The notes under the pieces are model-generated. The model was given only the letters and a program-made list of their open reading frames with translations, made no database searches and had not been told where the DNA came from. From positions 1 to 64,000 of the forward strand of contig JALONM010000013.1 in the NCBI GenBank assembly GCA_025454925.1: a stretch of DNA of 64,000 nt, given 5' to 3'. This DNA comes from Cytophagaceae bacterium (lineage in GTDB: Bacteria > Bacteroidota > Bacteroidia > Cytophagales > Cytophagaceae). How positions within the stretch are numbered: the stretch's first letter is position 1; every line of letters starts with the position of its first letter. Made by a program: the position numbers and the translations under genes. This document shows, piece after piece, positions 1-10,032 of this stretch.

Positions 1-78
1 GCGTGAGGGATAGAGCGGATGGCGCCGCAGGCGCCTAGCGATAGCCCGACCCAAGCGAAGCGCAGGGGCACGCCCAAG
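1..78 (+). repeat. Family A REP-like repeat, copy A0 (may be cut by window edge)
   Basis: A GC-rich block starts GCGTGAGGGATAG, contains a small palindrome (GGCGCC-GCA-GGCGCC at about 21-35), then GCGATAGCCCG and ends CACGCCCAAG. The same order of motifs recurs at 41155-41267 on the same strand and, inverted, at 17743-17856 and 46579-46666. It lies outside any supported gene. Similar GGGATAG/GATAGCCCG palindromic repeats are, from memory, common between genes in Bacteroidota. No transposase is nearby. Confidence 0.75.
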
Positions 79-396
79 TTACAGTTTTGAGTTTGAGAGT
101 GGATATTATTGTCTTAATAAAAATTATTCCGAGAGAATCGAAAAAATTGAATTTCCTTCCATCGAAATGAATTAGACAGCAGAAAATGTACGAAGCGGCG
201 ATATGGTTGTATCAGAGCATGTTTCCTTCCAGAAAGACGGGTACGTATTGCGTCCGGAATATTCTTGCGGAAAATGACCTGATGTTGAACTTTTGGCTCT
301 CCTTACCATTTCTACTGTCCAATATGGGTGCTATAAGTTGACTCTGCCTTCATCTCCGCCCATTGGTCTGGGCCAGCGACTGCCGCGTGATGATGG
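79..396. other. Gene-free stretch with two blocks shared with 46.7 kb
   Basis: No convincing reading frame is seen here. Two short blocks, about 149-168 and 241-275, resemble 46718-46736 and 46741-46775, including an ATTCTTGCGG core. In both places the blocks lie next to a family A repeat. Otherwise no gene, tRNA or clear terminator was found. Confidence 0.4.
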
Positions 397-660
397 TTAG
401 AATAACTTTTTGAAAGAATCTTTCAGATCATCCAGTTTATCGGAAGCGCTTTCTTTAAGGTCTTCTAATTTGTCAGCAGAAACTTCTTTTACTACAGAAC
501 TGATGTTAAGTTCCTTGCCTGCCAATAAGCCTTCTAATTGAGATCCTAAGGCTTCGGGCATTTTGGCTTTTAATAATTGCAATACGGTGTCTAATGCCAG
601 CTTAGATTGATCCGCGTTGATGCCTGCTTTGGAGGCAATTTCTTTTACGATTTCTTCCAT
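397..660 (-). CDS. Small DUF2267/DUF2780-like protein
   Basis: This 87-residue protein begins with a short helical segment (MEEIVKEIASKAGI) followed by a region like the small DUF2267/DUF2780-type domains, with a conserved-looking KMPEALGSQLEGLL stretch at about residues 33-46. The last 25 residues are a charged amphipathic helix repeating (D/E)KLDDLK-type units. No signal peptide or membrane segment is visible, so it is probably cytoplasmic. It lies 78 bases downstream of the MoxR gene on the same strand and could be the last gene of that transcript. The function is unknown and the family assignment is by resemblance only. Confidence 0.6.
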   Translation of the reverse strand: MEEIVKEIASKAGINADQSKLALDTVLQLLKAKMPEALGSQLEGLLAGKELNISSVVKEVSADKLEDLKESASDKLDDLKDSFKKLF

Positions 661-738
661 ATTGAAACGTTTAGGTTTATTATTTCAAGATACATAATCT
701 AACATCAAAAAGCGATGTTCCTAAAATTTATCTTCGAC

Positions 739-1731
739 TTACAGTTTATTGATATTGACTTTTCTCAATACACTGTCGATGATTTGTTTGCTGTTAATTC
801 CCTCTGCCTCTGCTTCGAAATTAAGGATAATCCTGTGGCCAAGAATGTCGTGAATTACTTCTTTGATATCTTCAGGCAATACATAATCTCGCATGTTAAA
901 GAATGCAATGGCTTTGGCGGCGAGGTTGAGGCTGATGGTAGCCCTGGTGGAAACGCCGTATTGGATGTAATTGGCCTCTTCGTTTAACCCGTATTCGCGG
1001 GGCTTACGGGTGGCAAATATCAACTCAATGATGTAGCGTTCCAGGGACTCGGAAATGGTAACGTTGTTGATCTGATTGCGAATGGCCAAAATATCTTCCC
1101 GCTTCAATACATTTCTGATTTCATGACGGTAGTTCATGTTAGACATTCTTCTCATTACTTCTAATTCGGATTCTTTGTCGAGGTAGTCGGGGTAAACCTT
1201 CATCATAAAACGATCTACCTGGGCTTCTGGCAAGGGATACGTACCTTCCTGTTCGATGGGGTTTTGTGTGGCGAGTACCAGAAAGGGTTTGTCGAGCTCA
1301 TACGTAGTATCTCCCAAGGAAACCTGGCGTTCCTGCATACATTCGAGCAAGGCGGATTGCACCTTGGCGGGAGACCGGTTGATTTCGTCGGCCAGAATCA
1401 GGTTGGCGAAGATGGGTCCTTTCTTTACTTCAAATTCTCCCTTTTGCTGGTTGTAAATCATGGTACCGATAATATCGGCTGGAAGTAAGTCGGGTGTAAA
1501 TTGTATCCGGTGAAAATCCAAGGCGATGGCATCGGCGAGGGTTTTTACCGTGAGTGTTTTAGCCAGTCCGGGCACCCCTTCCAACAATATATGCCCATTG
1601 GTGAAAAGCCCTACCAACAAGCGGTTGATCATATAGCCTTGCCCAACCACGACTTTGCCTACTTCACTTACTACCTCCTGAATTTTTTTCTGGTAGCTGA
1701 GGGTTATTTCTTTTTCCAATACTTCAGACAT
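739..1731 (-). CDS. MoxR-family AAA+ ATPase
   Basis: A 330-residue AAA+ ATPase of the MoxR group (AAA_3), chaperone-like proteins that remodel or help mature partner complexes. Walker A is GVPGLAKT at about 52-59, Walker B with sensor context is LILADEINRSPAK at about 111-123, and an ATQNP sensor follows near 153. The C-terminal lid is of the usual type and the length is normal. MoxR genes usually sit beside DUF58 and von Willebrand factor A genes; here the upstream gene, only 3 bases away, encodes a DUF486 membrane protein, and no DUF58 gene is present. The substrate therefore cannot be inferred from context. Confidence 0.93.
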   Translation of the reverse strand: MSEVLEKEITLSYQKKIQEVVSEVGKVVVGQGYMINRLLVGLFTNGHILLEGVPGLAKTLTVKTLADAIALDFHRIQFTPDLLPADIIGTMIYNQQKGEFEVKKGPIFANLILADEINRSPAKVQSALLECMQERQVSLGDTTYELDKPFLVLATQNPIEQEGTYPLPEAQVDRFMMKVYPDYLDKESELEVMRRMSNMNYRHEIRNVLKREDILAIRNQINNVTISESLERYIIELIFATRKPREYGLNEEANYIQYGVSTRATISLNLAAKAIAFFNMRDYVLPEDIKEVIHDILGHRIILNFEAEAEGINSKQIIDSVLRKVNINKL

Positions 1732-1734
1732 TCC

Positions 1735-2112
1735 TTATTCCCATTTTTTAAAAACAAAAAAGACGGCTAATACCATAAAGCCAAATCCAGCCAAGTGGTT
1801 CCACTTCAAGCTATCCGTCTTAAAAATAAACACAGTCATTAAGGTAAAAATAAACAGGGATACCACTTCCTGAATCATTTTTAGTTCGAAGAGGGAGAAG
1901 GGGCCATTGTGGCTTTCGTGCCCAATGCGGTTGGCGGGCACTTGAAAGATGTATTCAAAAAAGGCCAGGCCCCAGGAGATAAGAATGATGCTGAACAATC
2001 CTAAACTCTTTGACCATTCGAATTTTTTGAATTGCAGATGACCGTACCAGGCCAATGTCATAAAAACGTTGGAAAGTATTAACAGGCCAATGCTGGCGAT
2101 TCCCTTGTTCAT
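1735..2112 (-). CDS. DUF486 (DMT-like) small membrane protein
   Basis: A 125-residue integral membrane protein with four hydrophobic segments, at about 5-22, 35-55, 80-98 and 104-121. The central stretch FFEYIFQVPANRIGH is characteristic of DUF486, a family of short proteins related to the drug/metabolite transporter fold. Its length matches the family. It precedes the MoxR gene by 3 bases on the same strand, so the two are probably cotranscribed. The transported substrate is unknown. Confidence 0.88.
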   Translation of the reverse strand: MNKGIASIGLLILSNVFMTLAWYGHLQFKKFEWSKSLGLFSIILISWGLAFFEYIFQVPANRIGHESHNGPFSLFELKMIQEVVSLFIFTLMTVFIFKTDSLKWNHLAGFGFMVLAVFFVFKKWE

Positions 2113-2171
2113 TCCCTTAATTTGCCATCCTTTTGCACTAAATTACGCATAAATTTTTAAAACCGTCATAC

Positions 2172-2849
2172 ATGCGAATTGATATCATCACTTGTGTACC
2201 CAATTTGCTGGAGAGTTATTTCGCTCACTCCATTCTGAAAAGGGCCATTGAAAAAAAACTGACCGAGGTGCACTTGCATGATCTTCGGGATTATACCACC
2301 TATAAGCACCGGCAAGTTGACGATTATTCCTTTGGTGGGGGAGCGGGCATGGTGCTGATGGTAGAGCCCATTGATCGTTGCATTCAGAAGCTGAAAGAGG
2401 AGCGTGATTACGATGCGGTAATTTATATGACTCCGGATGGAGAGCGGTTTAATCAAAAACTGGCCAACCGTTTTTCCATGCTCACCAATATTATTATTCT
2501 GTGTGGGCATTACAAAGGAGTTGACGACCGGGTGCGTCAGCACTTGATTACCCACGAGTGGAGCATCGGCGATTATGTGTTGAGTGGCGGTGAATTAGCG
2601 GCTGCAGTGGTTTCGGATGCCTTGATCCGATTGTTGCCTGGCGTTTTAAGCGATGAAACTTCCGCCCTCAGCGATTCCTTTCAGGATGACCTCCTGGCAC
2701 CACCAGTATATACGCGTCCGGCAGAATACAACGGCTGGAAAGTACCAGAGGTATTACTCTCGGGTCATGAAGCGAATATACAAAAGTGGAGGTATGAACA
2801 AAGTCTTGAACGCACGAGGGAACGAAGACCTGATCTGCTGGGAGGATAA
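2172..2849 (+). CDS. trmD: tRNA (guanine-N1-)-methyltransferase TrmD
   Basis: A 225-residue SPOUT methyltransferase that makes m1G at position 37 of tRNAs, preventing +1 frameshifting. The starting [17 protein letters not shown], the cofactor-knot motifs [12 protein letters not shown] (about 116-127) and [14 protein letters not shown] (about 137-150), and the length all fit TrmD. It is often in an rpsP-rimM-trmD-rplS operon; here it stands alone, diverging from the DUF486/moxR pair and converging on prfA. The start at 2172 gives the conserved N-terminus without extension. Confidence 0.96.
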   Translation: MRIDIITCVPNLLESYFAHSILKRAIEKKLTEVHLHDLRDYTTYKHRQVDDYSFGGGAGMVLMVEPIDRCIQKLKEERDYDAVIYMTPDGERFNQKLANRFSMLTNIIILCGHYKGVDDRVRQHLITHEWSIGDYVLSGGELAAAVVSDALIRLLPGVLSDETSALSDSFQDDLLAPPVYTRPAEYNGWKVPEVLLSGHEANIQKWRYEQSLERTRERRPDLLGG

Positions 2850-2865
2850 GCGAGGGAGGATATGA

Positions 2866-2901
2866 AAAGAAGGCGAGAACTTATTGTTCTACGCCTTCTT
2901 T
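2866..2901. terminator. Hairpin between convergent trmD and prfA
   Basis: AAAGAAGGCG at 2866-2875 pairs with CGCCTTCTTT at 2892-2901, with an inner AGAAC/GTTCT extension and the loop TTATT. The right arm lies inside the last codons of prfA. It could end transcription from either side, but the following T-runs are short. Confidence 0.5.
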
Positions 2902-3954
2902 TAGTTTCTCTGCATTTTCGGCAATACGAAGCTGTTCGATGAAATCTCCAACGTCTCCGTCCATAACGGCCGGTAGGTTGTACACCGTATAGCCGATGCG
3001 GTGATCGGTTACGCGGCTTTGGGGATAATTGTAAGTGCGGATTTTGTCGGAACGGTCGCCACTGCCTACCATGGATTTTCGTTGAGCACCCACCTCTTCG
3101 TTGTGCTTGGCCAACTCAATTTCATAGATCCGGGAGCGTAGTACTTTCAAGGCTTTATCGAAGTTCTTGATCTGCGAACGTTCGTCCTGGCATTGCACCA
3201 CAATGCCCGTAGGAAGGTGGGTAAGCCGAACGGCAGAATACGTGGTGTTTACCGACTGACCACCGGCACCCGATGAGCAGAACAAGTCCTTGCGAACGTC
3301 GTTCATATTGATCTCAACTTCTACTTCTTCCATTTCTGGCAGCACCACTACCGTGGCAGCCGAGGTATGCACGCGTCCTTGTGTTTCCGTGGCGGGTACG
3401 CGTTGCACACGGTGAACTCCGGATTCAAATTTTAATTTTCCGTACACATCTTCTCCGGAAACACCGCAGACGATTTCTTTATATCCTCCGGAAGCGCCTT
3501 CGGTAAAGTCCATCACTTCAAACTTCCATCCCATTTTTTCAGCAAAACGCTGATACATGCGGAATAGGTCGCCGGCAAAAATAGCAGCCTCATCTCCGCC
3601 AGTACCACCGCGAACCTCGAGGATTACGTTTTTACTGTCGTTAGGATCTTTGGGAATCAACATTTCCTTGAGCAGTTCTTCCTGCGAATCTTTACGAGGT
3701 TGCAGTTCATCGAGCTCCAATTTGGCCATTTCCCTAAATTCAGGATCCTTTTCGTTGATAAGGACCTGCTTGGCCGTTTCGATATTAGATAAAATATCCT
3801 GATAGATTTTGTATTGTTCTACCAGCTTGTTGAGTTCTTTGTACTCTTTATTGAGCGCGGTGTACCGCTTTAAATCCGATATGGTGTCGGGTTGAATGAT
3901 CAACTGCGAAACTTCATCAAATCGCTCCTTTATCGCCTCTAATTTATCAATCAT
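2881..3954 (-). CDS. prfA: Peptide chain release factor 1
   Basis: RF1 reads UAA and UAG and triggers peptide release. The anticodon-like tripeptide region [14 protein letters not shown] and the catalytic GGQ loop ([12 protein letters not shown]) are both present. The frame stays open upstream to 3996, but the family begins MxDKLEAIKxRFDEVSQ, so the ATG at 3954 was chosen, giving 357 residues, the normal length. The stop codon is part of the hairpin shared with trmD. The gene is standalone, with no adjacent prmC. Confidence 0.96.
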   Translation of the reverse strand: MIDKLEAIKERFDEVSQLIIQPDTISDLKRYTALNKEYKELNKLVEQYKIYQDILSNIETAKQVLINEKDPEFREMAKLELDELQPRKDSQEELLKEMLIPKDPNDSKNVILEVRGGTGGDEAAIFAGDLFRMYQRFAEKMGWKFEVMDFTEGASGGYKEIVCGVSGEDVYGKLKFESGVHRVQRVPATETQGRVHTSAATVVVLPEMEEVEVEINMNDVRKDLFCSSGAGGQSVNTTYSAVRLTHLPTGIVVQCQDERSQIKNFDKALKVLRSRIYEIELAKHNEEVGAQRKSMVGSGDRSDKIRTYNYPQSRVTDHRIGYTVYNLPAVMDGDVGDFIEQLRIAENAEKLKEGVEQ

Positions 3955-4027
3955 AACAATTCGGTGACAATTCACTACAAAGTTACTAAAAAACATACGT
4001 CTATCCCAGTAATTTAAAGGATAACGC

Positions 4028-4036
4028 TATCTTTGG
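4028..4036 (+). promoter_or_regulatory. Candidate -7 element for mscL
   Basis: TATCTTTGG matches the Bacteroidota -7 consensus TAnnTTTG and lies 26 bases before the mscL start. No clear -33 TTG was found at the expected spacing, so support is moderate. Confidence 0.4.
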
Positions 4037-4061
4037 CTCACTAACCTAAAACTATGAACAT

Positions 4062-4481
4062 ATGGGATTTATGAAAGAATTTAAGGAGTTCGCCATGAAA
4101 GGAAACGTGGTGGACCTCGCGGTCGGTGTTATCATCGGTGGAGCTTTCGGTAAAATTGTCGGCTCACTGGTAAACGATGTCATCATGCCGCCGGTTTCTC
4201 TTCTGTTAGGAGAAAAAGGGTTTACAGATAAGTTTATTACCTTTGATAATGTTAAGTACGAATCCTTGGCAAAAGCTAAAGAAGCCGGAGTGGCTGTGTT
4301 GGCTTGGGGAAGTTTTGTGCAAACCGTGATTGATTTTGCCATCCTTGCCTTTGTAATTTTTCTGATGGTAAAAGCCATTAATAATTTGAAGAAGAAAGAA
4401 GAAGCGGCTCCTGCTGCTCCAGCTGAGCCACCAGCACAAGAAAAATTGTTGGCAGAAATCCGTGATCTGTTAAAGAAATAA
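4062..4481 (+). CDS. mscL: Large-conductance mechanosensitive channel MscL
   Basis: A 139-residue inner-membrane channel that opens under membrane tension and vents solutes on osmotic downshock. The N-terminus [33 protein letters not shown] is the MscL signature with the first transmembrane helix. The second helix is at about 85-105 ([18 protein letters not shown]). The C-terminus has an Ala/Pro/Glu-rich linker and the usual final helix ([12 protein letters not shown]). The length is typical. It is monocistronic between a candidate -7 box and a good terminator. Confidence 0.97.
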   Translation: MGFMKEFKEFAMKGNVVDLAVGVIIGGAFGKIVGSLVNDVIMPPVSLLLGEKGFTDKFITFDNVKYESLAKAKEAGVAVLAWGSFVQTVIDFAILAFVIFLMVKAINNLKKKEEAAPAAPAEPPAQEKLLAEIRDLLKK

Positions 4482-4502
4482 TCTACTACTACAAATGAAT
4501 AT

Positions 4503-4534
4503 CCTGGCAGCTTCCGTTGCCAGGCTGTTTTTTT
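4503..4534 (+). terminator. Rho-independent terminator after mscL
   Basis: CCTGGCA at 4503-4509 pairs with TGCCAGG at 4518-4524, and CTG plus a run of T follows. It lies 22 bases after the mscL stop. Confidence 0.8.
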
Positions 4535-4569
4535 ATTTAATCCAACCCTATTTTCTTATCACTAAAACT

Positions 4570-5577
4570 ATGAAAAAGTTTTTTTCACTTTTGTTCTTAT
4601 TGCCTGTTTGTTTGCTGGCACAGGAAGCGCCTGCACTCAAAGATACTTCCTACTGGAAATCGGGAAGTTCCTTTAACCTGAATATCTCACAAGCCGGTTA
4701 TTCCAACTGGGCTTCGGGAGGTATTAACTCCATCGCCTGGACGATGCTCAACAATAGTTTTCTGGATTACAAAAAGGATAAAGTTAGCTGGAGCAATTCA
4801 TTGGAATTGGCCTATGGTATGACTCGTCTGGGTAAATTTTCGGATCCTAAAAATAAATTCCGTAAAACGGATGATAAAATTTCTTTCATCTCCAAGTTTA
4901 GTTATGGATTGAAAAACACCAAATTTTCTGCCCTTCTGGATTTTCGTTCCCAGATTGCCAACGGTTTTAATTATCCATTCCCAACGGATTCTGCCAAAAC
5001 GTTTACTTCGCGCTTTTTAGCTCCGGCCTATATTGTATTGGGTACTGGTATTGAGTATGCACCCAATGCTAACTTTTATGTATTCTACTCGCCGGTGGCA
5101 GTAAAAGGTACCATTGTAGATTATCAGCCGTTTGCCGATGCTGGACAATTTGGTGTGCGTGCCGCTTATTTTGATTCTGTTGCCAACAAATTGGTGGAAG
5201 GAAAAAATTCAAGGTTTGAATTTGGTTCTTACCTGAATGCCAAATACAAAAAAGATCTTACGTCGAACATTACTTTTACTACAGCCCTTACGTTGTTTGA
5301 AGCGTATTTCCGTGAAGAACTGAAAGATGGCAAATACGTGAATGTATTTAATGGCAATGTCGACGTTTTCTGGGATGCTACTTTGTTGATGAAAGTAAAC
5401 AAATACATTACAGCCAGTATTGCCACCACCATGATTTACGACGATGATGTAAAATTGCTTCGTAGAAAAGATGAAGACAAACCTGCTGGGGAAAGAATTT
5501 TAGGACCTGCTATTCAGTTCCGTGAAGTTATTTCAGTTGGCTTTGCCGCCAATATTCGCAGCAAGAACGCAAAATAA
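4570..5577 (+). CDS. DUF3078 outer-membrane-type protein
   Basis: A 335-residue secreted protein. The frame opens at 4495, but the signal peptide MKKFFSLLFLLPVCLLAQ starts at 4570, and the bases between belong to the mscL terminator region. The mature part begins DTSYWKSGSSFNLNISQAGYSNWASGGINSI, the hallmark of DUF3078, a Bacteroidota family with an aromatic, beta-rich pattern that suggests an outer-membrane barrel. The length fits the family. The function is unknown. It is followed by a terminator, so it appears monocistronic. Confidence 0.88.
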   Translation: MKKFFSLLFLLPVCLLAQEAPALKDTSYWKSGSSFNLNISQAGYSNWASGGINSIAWTMLNNSFLDYKKDKVSWSNSLELAYGMTRLGKFSDPKNKFRKTDDKISFISKFSYGLKNTKFSALLDFRSQIANGFNYPFPTDSAKTFTSRFLAPAYIVLGTGIEYAPNANFYVFYSPVAVKGTIVDYQPFADAGQFGVRAAYFDSVANKLVEGKNSRFEFGSYLNAKYKKDLTSNITFTTALTLFEAYFREELKDGKYVNVFNGNVDVFWDATLLMKVNKYITASIATTMIYDDDVKLLRRKDEDKPAGERILGPAIQFREVISVGFAANIRSKNAK

Positions 5578-5600
5578 AATTCACGTTCCATACCTCATAC

Positions 5601-5637
5601 AACCCTTCTGCCATGCTGGCGGGAGGGTTTTTTCTTT
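5601..5637 (+). terminator. Terminator after the DUF3078 gene
   Basis: ACCCT at 5602-5606 and AGGGT at 5624-5628 close an extended G-C-rich stem (TGCC/GGCG inside, loop ATGCT), followed by a T-rich tail. It abuts the 3' end of the convergent membrane-protein gene. Confidence 0.75.
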
Positions 5638-7295
5638 TACTGGCTCAAGCGGTAAATACTCGTTTTCAAAGCTTGATTCCGGAACAAGATGGGCTGCTTT
5701 TTTAACCAGGAAGGAGGCAGTGTATCTGTGCAAACGCCCGCTGTATCGAGCGAAGCGCAGTGATTAAAGAAAAAAGACTGCACCTTGAATTTCTTTAATT
5801 CAGCCACTTGTTTTTCGGGATTTTTTTGATGATTGAGCTCTCCTACAAACGTTGCCTGGCTAAGAAAACAAGCAAGGAGCATATAGTTATACAGTCCGCT
5901 TTCGGAAGTAAATGTAGCTATCCGTTGCCCGTAGATTATTTTTTTACCGGCAATTTCGTATGCCATGGCTACTTGTTGTTTTTCATTTGCATTATTCAGC
6001 CAACACCTGCGCAATTCCTGCACGGGCATTTTAATAAAGCTTATCGCCACCCATAGCCATAGGACAAACTTCCACCTAGCGTGCATCGATTGGCTAAGAG
6101 AGAATAGGATACTCAAACAAGCCAGGAGTAAAGGATAATGAGCCGGAATCAGATACCGTTCTTTAATAAAAATCAGGGTGTAGCCAAGCCATATCAACGC
6201 AGTAGCGATAAGCAGCAGAAGCGTTCCGTTTAGCAAAGGAATTTTTTTATAATACAGCCAGACCATTAGCGCAGGGATCAGCAACAAGCTCAGTCCGAAG
6301 TAGGAATGGTATCGTAAAAAATACGGCCACATGTTCAGGTTTACCTTGATGGTAGCCAGGAATCTATTGAGGTGATCTATGGAAAGCCAAGGGTAGGATG
6401 GGGCAATAGGAAAGTTTCCTGGATCATCCCAGGCGGAGAGCCCTCCAGCCGGAGGTTCCAGCAGGGAGGCATAAGAAGTATAATGGGGCAAATCACCCTC
6501 CGGACCGAAAACAGTGCTGTTGTAAGCATAAGCAGTGCTTAGGGTAATTTTGTGATATTTGGTATAGAGCAAGCTCATCCATAGACCGAGAAAAAGTAAC
6601 AGGATACTTCCTTCTTTCAAAAAATAAATCCGAAGAGAAACATTCTTGTATGATTTCAGGACTTGCAAAACGAGCAAAGCAAAACCAAGGGGCAACAACA
6701 TACTTTTGGCTGCATAGCAGCATAGCATGGCTGCAGAGAGCGATCCGGTGCGCAGGTTTCGATGAATCAAAGCATGTAAAAACCAAATCAAACAGGTGGC
6801 GGACAAATAGTCGGGGGTTTGCGCACTCAGCCCGAAGTATACATTCAAGGCTGCCACGGTAGTCATACCGATTAATTTTTCAGTAGCGTTAAGTCCCCAG
6901 GAAGCGAGCAACGAGGCGCAGCCATGAAAGAGCACAACACTGCAAAACAGCATCAATATTCTGAACGAAAGGAGTGGATCGATGGACAACAGAAGAAAGG
7001 GGGCAAGCAACCAGGAAAGTAACGGAGACCAATAGGCATTGAGTGCAGTATCAAAATTTCCTTCCGCATACTGCCGGGCAATACTTAGGTATGCAATAAG
7101 GTCAGGGTTAAGTCCGATGGAAAGGTGCGAGGAAAGTGCTACCTGTGCCACGAGCATGCCTAGGAAAGGAAGCAGGTACCATCCGTAGCTTGTAAGAGGA
7201 GAACCGAGGATTCTTGTGGTGATGGCGCGCATGAGCGGTCTTTTGTGAAAGCTACAAAAATCTTTTATTTCTTCCGCTACCTTATCCTGCGACAA
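5637..7295 (-). CDS. Multi-pass GT-C-type membrane protein (putative glycosyltransferase)
   Basis: A 552-residue integral membrane protein with about ten hydrophobic helices between residues 35 and 450. The first large loop has a DLIAYLSIARQYAEGNFD motif, where GT-C polyprenyl-phosphate-dependent glycosyltransferases (PMT/ArnT/GT39-like) carry an acidic catalytic residue. The C-terminal 100 residues are soluble, as in that fold. Overall similarity is by architecture only, so donor and acceptor are unknown. An internal ATG at 7232 (MRAITTRIL) is an alternative start that removes 21 polar residues. Neighbouring genes give no functional clue. Confidence 0.72.
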   Translation of the reverse strand: MSQDKVAEEIKDFCSFHKRPLMRAITTRILGSPLTSYGWYLLPFLGMLVAQVALSSHLSIGLNPDLIAYLSIARQYAEGNFDTALNAYWSPLLSWLLAPFLLLSIDPLLSFRILMLFCSVVLFHGCASLLASWGLNATEKLIGMTTVAALNVYFGLSAQTPDYLSATCLIWFLHALIHRNLRTGSLSAAMLCCYAAKSMLLPLGFALLVLQVLKSYKNVSLRIYFLKEGSILLLFLGLWMSLLYTKYHKITLSTAYAYNSTVFGPEGDLPHYTSYASLLEPPAGGLSAWDDPGNFPIAPSYPWLSIDHLNRFLATIKVNLNMWPYFLRYHSYFGLSLLLIPALMVWLYYKKIPLLNGTLLLLIATALIWLGYTLIFIKERYLIPAHYPLLLACLSILFSLSQSMHARWKFVLWLWVAISFIKMPVQELRRCWLNNANEKQQVAMAYEIAGKKIIYGQRIATFTSESGLYNYMLLACFLSQATFVGELNHQKNPEKQVAELKKFKVQSFFFNHCASLDTAGVCTDTLPPSWLKKQPILFRNQALKTSIYRLSQ

Positions 7296-7331
7296 AATCT
7301 ATTTCGTCAGCTACAACAGGATGCTGGGATA

Positions 7332-7844
7332 TCAGTCTTCCGTTTTTTTTCTGGATGCACGAATCATTTCGCCGTATTCCATTTTTTTCTCCAGGCCGGC
7401 AATTGCCTGACTGATGCGCTTTACCTTCGTGGCTTCTGTTTTAGCGGATTCAATCCAGTCCGAAAAATATTTTTTATGGGAAGGACTGAGAGTATTAAAA
7501 TAGCTAAGAGCGTGCGGAGCATCTTCCAGACATTCTAGTAAATCGGAGGAAAGCAGTACCGGCGAGAGATCAAGTTCCAATGTTACTTTCATAGAAGCTC
7601 CTACAGTCTTCCGTATGGACTTACGGAGTTCCTGGTTCAAGGCCAGATAAAAACTGCCTGAACCGGAAGGAACAAGACTTTTCCCCTGGAAAGAAACGCC
7701 ATCCAAACTTCCCTTTACCCGGAACGCTTTGCGCACTCCGGGGTTCAGCGCTTCGGCATGTTCCGCATCCACTTCAAGGTAAGTCCAGTTGGTCTTATCA
7801 CCGTGTTGTTGAAAGCGTCTGATTTCAGCAATAAAAGTAATCAC
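7332..7844 (-). CDS. YdeI/OmpD-associated family protein with DUF1905 domain
   Basis: A 170-residue cytoplasmic protein. The N-terminal half (about 1-95) resembles DUF1905, a small beta-barrel (TYLEVDAEHAEAL...GSGSFYLALNQELRKSI). The C-terminal part (about 105-165) matches the YdeI/OmpD-associated segment, with a DxPHALSYFNTLSPSHKKYFSDWIESAK-type region and a basic tail. Proteins of this group are widespread; some were linked to bacteriocin or stress tolerance, but no biochemical role is firm. It follows aspS by 22 bases on the same strand and is probably cotranscribed. Confidence 0.85.
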   Translation of the reverse strand: MITFIAEIRRFQQHGDKTNWTYLEVDAEHAEALNPGVRKAFRVKGSLDGVSFQGKSLVPSGSGSFYLALNQELRKSIRKTVGASMKVTLELDLSPVLLSSDLLECLEDAPHALSYFNTLSPSHKKYFSDWIESAKTEATKVKRISQAIAGLEKKMEYGEMIRASRKKTED

Positions 7845-7866
7845 ACAGAAATGGGAAGTAATCGAG

Positions 7867-9627
7867 TTACTTCTTTATGACCTCTTTGGTAGCGATCGAT
7901 AGTTCTTCCAGTTGTTTTTCGCTGATGGTGGAAGGAGAATCGATCATTACATCGCGTCCGGCATTGTTTTTCGGGAATGCGATAAAATCGCGGATGGAAT
8001 CGGCACCACCCAACAACGAACAAAGACGATCGAAGCCGAAAGCCAGACCACCGTGCGGAGGAGCTCCGTATTCAAAGGCATCCATGATAAAGCCAAACTG
8101 ATGTCTGGCTTCTTCGTCGCTGAAGCCCAGCATGCTGAACATTTTAGCTTGTAATTCTTTGTTGAAAATACGAATGGATCCACCGCCTACTTCCACGCCA
8201 TTGATGACCATGTCGTAAGCATTGGCTCTTACAGCCCCGGGATCGGTCTCCAGCAATGCTACGTCTTCCGGTTTGGGAGAGGTGAATGGGTGGTGCATGG
8301 CGAAGAAACGTTTCTCTTCTTCGCTGTATTCAAACAACGGGAAGTCTATTACCCAATGGGCGGCATACACGTCTTTATTGCGCAGGCCCAGGCGCGTTCC
8401 CATCTCCAGGCGTAGTTCGTTCAATTGTTTGCGGGTGGAATTCTTTTCGCCACTTAGCACCAGCAATAAATCACCAGGTTTGGCATTCATGGCCACAGCC
8501 CATGATTTTAGATCTTCCTGGGAATAGAATTTATCAACGCTTGATTTAAAACTGCCGTCTTGCTCGCAACGCACATAAACAAGGCCCTTGGCTCCAATCT
8601 GCGGTCTTTTAACCCATTCGGTAAGCTCATCCATTTGTTTGCGGGTATACCCTGCGCAGCCTTCTGCACAAATACCTACTACCAGTTCAGCCTGATCAAA
8701 CACATTAAATCCTTTGCCTTTTGCCAAATCCTGAAGTTCTACAAACTTCATTTCAAAACGAATATCGGGTTTGTCTGATCCATAGTATTTCATGGCATCA
8801 GCGAAGGTCATGCGACTTAAGGTGGGCAATTCAATGCCTTTTACGGTTTTGAAAATATGGCGGATAAGACCTTCAAAAATAGTCAACACATCCTCCTGCT
8901 CTATGAAAGACATCTCGCAGTCGATCTGAGTAAATTCAGGCTGTCGGTCGGCACGCAAGTCTTCATCACGAAAACACTTTACAATCTGGTAGTAACGGTC
9001 AAATCCCGATACCATCAGCAACTGCTTAAACGTTTGGGGCGATTGAGGTAAGGCATAAAATTCACCCGGATTCATGCGCGAAGGCACCACAAAATCGCGG
9101 GCTCCTTCAGGCGTGGATTTAATTAGTACCGGTGTTTCCACCTCTATAAACTGTTGAGCATCCAGATAGTTGCGGGTCTCTCTGGCCACGCGGTGGCGAA
9201 GTTCCAGGTTTTTCCGAACCACGTCCCTGCGCAAATCCAAGTAGCGGTACTTCATGCGCAGATCTTCTCCTCCGTCGGTTTCATCTTCAATAAGAAATGG
9301 TGGCAATTTGGCAGGATTTAAAACTTCCAGTTGGGAAACTTTTACCTCAACGTCTCCAGTAGCTATTTTGTCGTTTTTAGCTAAGCGTTCTACCACCTTA
9401 CCTGTGGCTCTTACCACAAATTCGCGCGATAGTTGACGCGCTTGCTCCAACACTTCCTTAGGTGTTTTACCTTCTTCCAGAATAAGCTGAGTAATTCCAT
9501 ATCGATCTCTCAGGTCTATCCAAAGCATGCCACCTTTGTCGCGGATTTTGGCCACCCAACCACAAAGTTGAACATCGGAAGAAACGTTGGAAATTCGTAA
9601 TTCCCCACAGGTATGTGTGCGAAGCAT
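7867..9627 (-). CDS. aspS: Aspartyl-tRNA synthetase
   Basis: A 586-residue class II synthetase that charges tRNA-Asp. It is the bacterial type: an N-terminal OB-fold anticodon-binding domain (about 1-105), the class II core with motif 2 around [18 protein letters not shown] (about 216-233), a GAD insertion domain (about 290-410) and motif 3 [15 protein letters not shown] (about 529-543). The length is normal. The ATG at 9627 gives the family start [12 protein letters not shown] -7 promoter box lies about 80 bases upstream. No adjacent gatCAB genes indicate indirect tRNA-Asn charging. Confidence 0.97.
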   Translation of the reverse strand: MLRTHTCGELRISNVSSDVQLCGWVAKIRDKGGMLWIDLRDRYGITQLILEEGKTPKEVLEQARQLSREFVVRATGKVVERLAKNDKIATGDVEVKVSQLEVLNPAKLPPFLIEDETDGGEDLRMKYRYLDLRRDVVRKNLELRHRVARETRNYLDAQQFIEVETPVLIKSTPEGARDFVVPSRMNPGEFYALPQSPQTFKQLLMVSGFDRYYQIVKCFRDEDLRADRQPEFTQIDCEMSFIEQEDVLTIFEGLIRHIFKTVKGIELPTLSRMTFADAMKYYGSDKPDIRFEMKFVELQDLAKGKGFNVFDQAELVVGICAEGCAGYTRKQMDELTEWVKRPQIGAKGLVYVRCEQDGSFKSSVDKFYSQEDLKSWAVAMNAKPGDLLLVLSGEKNSTRKQLNELRLEMGTRLGLRNKDVYAAHWVIDFPLFEYSEEEKRFFAMHHPFTSPKPEDVALLETDPGAVRANAYDMVINGVEVGGGSIRIFNKELQAKMFSMLGFSDEEARHQFGFIMDAFEYGAPPHGGLAFGFDRLCSLLGGADSIRDFIAFPKNNAGRDVMIDSPSTISEKQLEELSIATKEVIKK

Positions 9628-9704
9628 AATTTTGAAATGTTAAAATCGTTGTTCCCTTATCAGTACCAAAACGTGTTAAAGCGCTTTTGGAATGGAAAAG
9701 GAGC

Positions 9705-9713
9705 GCAAATATA
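9705..9713 (-). promoter_or_regulatory. Candidate -7 element for aspS
   Basis: On the minus strand this reads TATATTTGC, a full match to the Bacteroidota TAnnTTTGC element, about 78 bases upstream of the aspS ATG. A TTG at the ideal -33 distance is not clear. Confidence 0.45.
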
Positions 9714-10032
9714 CAAGTACGATTTCAAATAATGTGTATTCGTGTTCTTTTTCACTTTTCAATTATTTCCTTGGCCAGATACACTTAGAACATCCTGTCC
9801 GGGAATAATACAGAAATTCCGATCGTGTTGCCTCAGGAATGGGTTTAGCCATTGAAACACACAGATATTCTACTTTTGTATCTATTACAAGGCGCTTGCG
9901 TATAAGCTAAACCGAATGTTATGGAGTCAAGTGCGATCAAATATTTATACAATAAAATATTATAAGCATACAATAAATACATACTTTTGTTATATTTGAA
10001 CTGACTTTAACCATAGGTAAGCCTGTACCAAG
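9714..10032. other. AT-rich divergent intergenic region
   Basis: Between the aspS promoter and the next plus-strand gene the sequence is AT-rich. Two -7-like strings occur at about 9982-9989 (TACTTTTG) and 9991-9998 (TATATTTG), 35-50 bases before the downstream ATG. Neither has an obvious -33 partner. No gene or structured RNA was recognised. Confidence 0.35.
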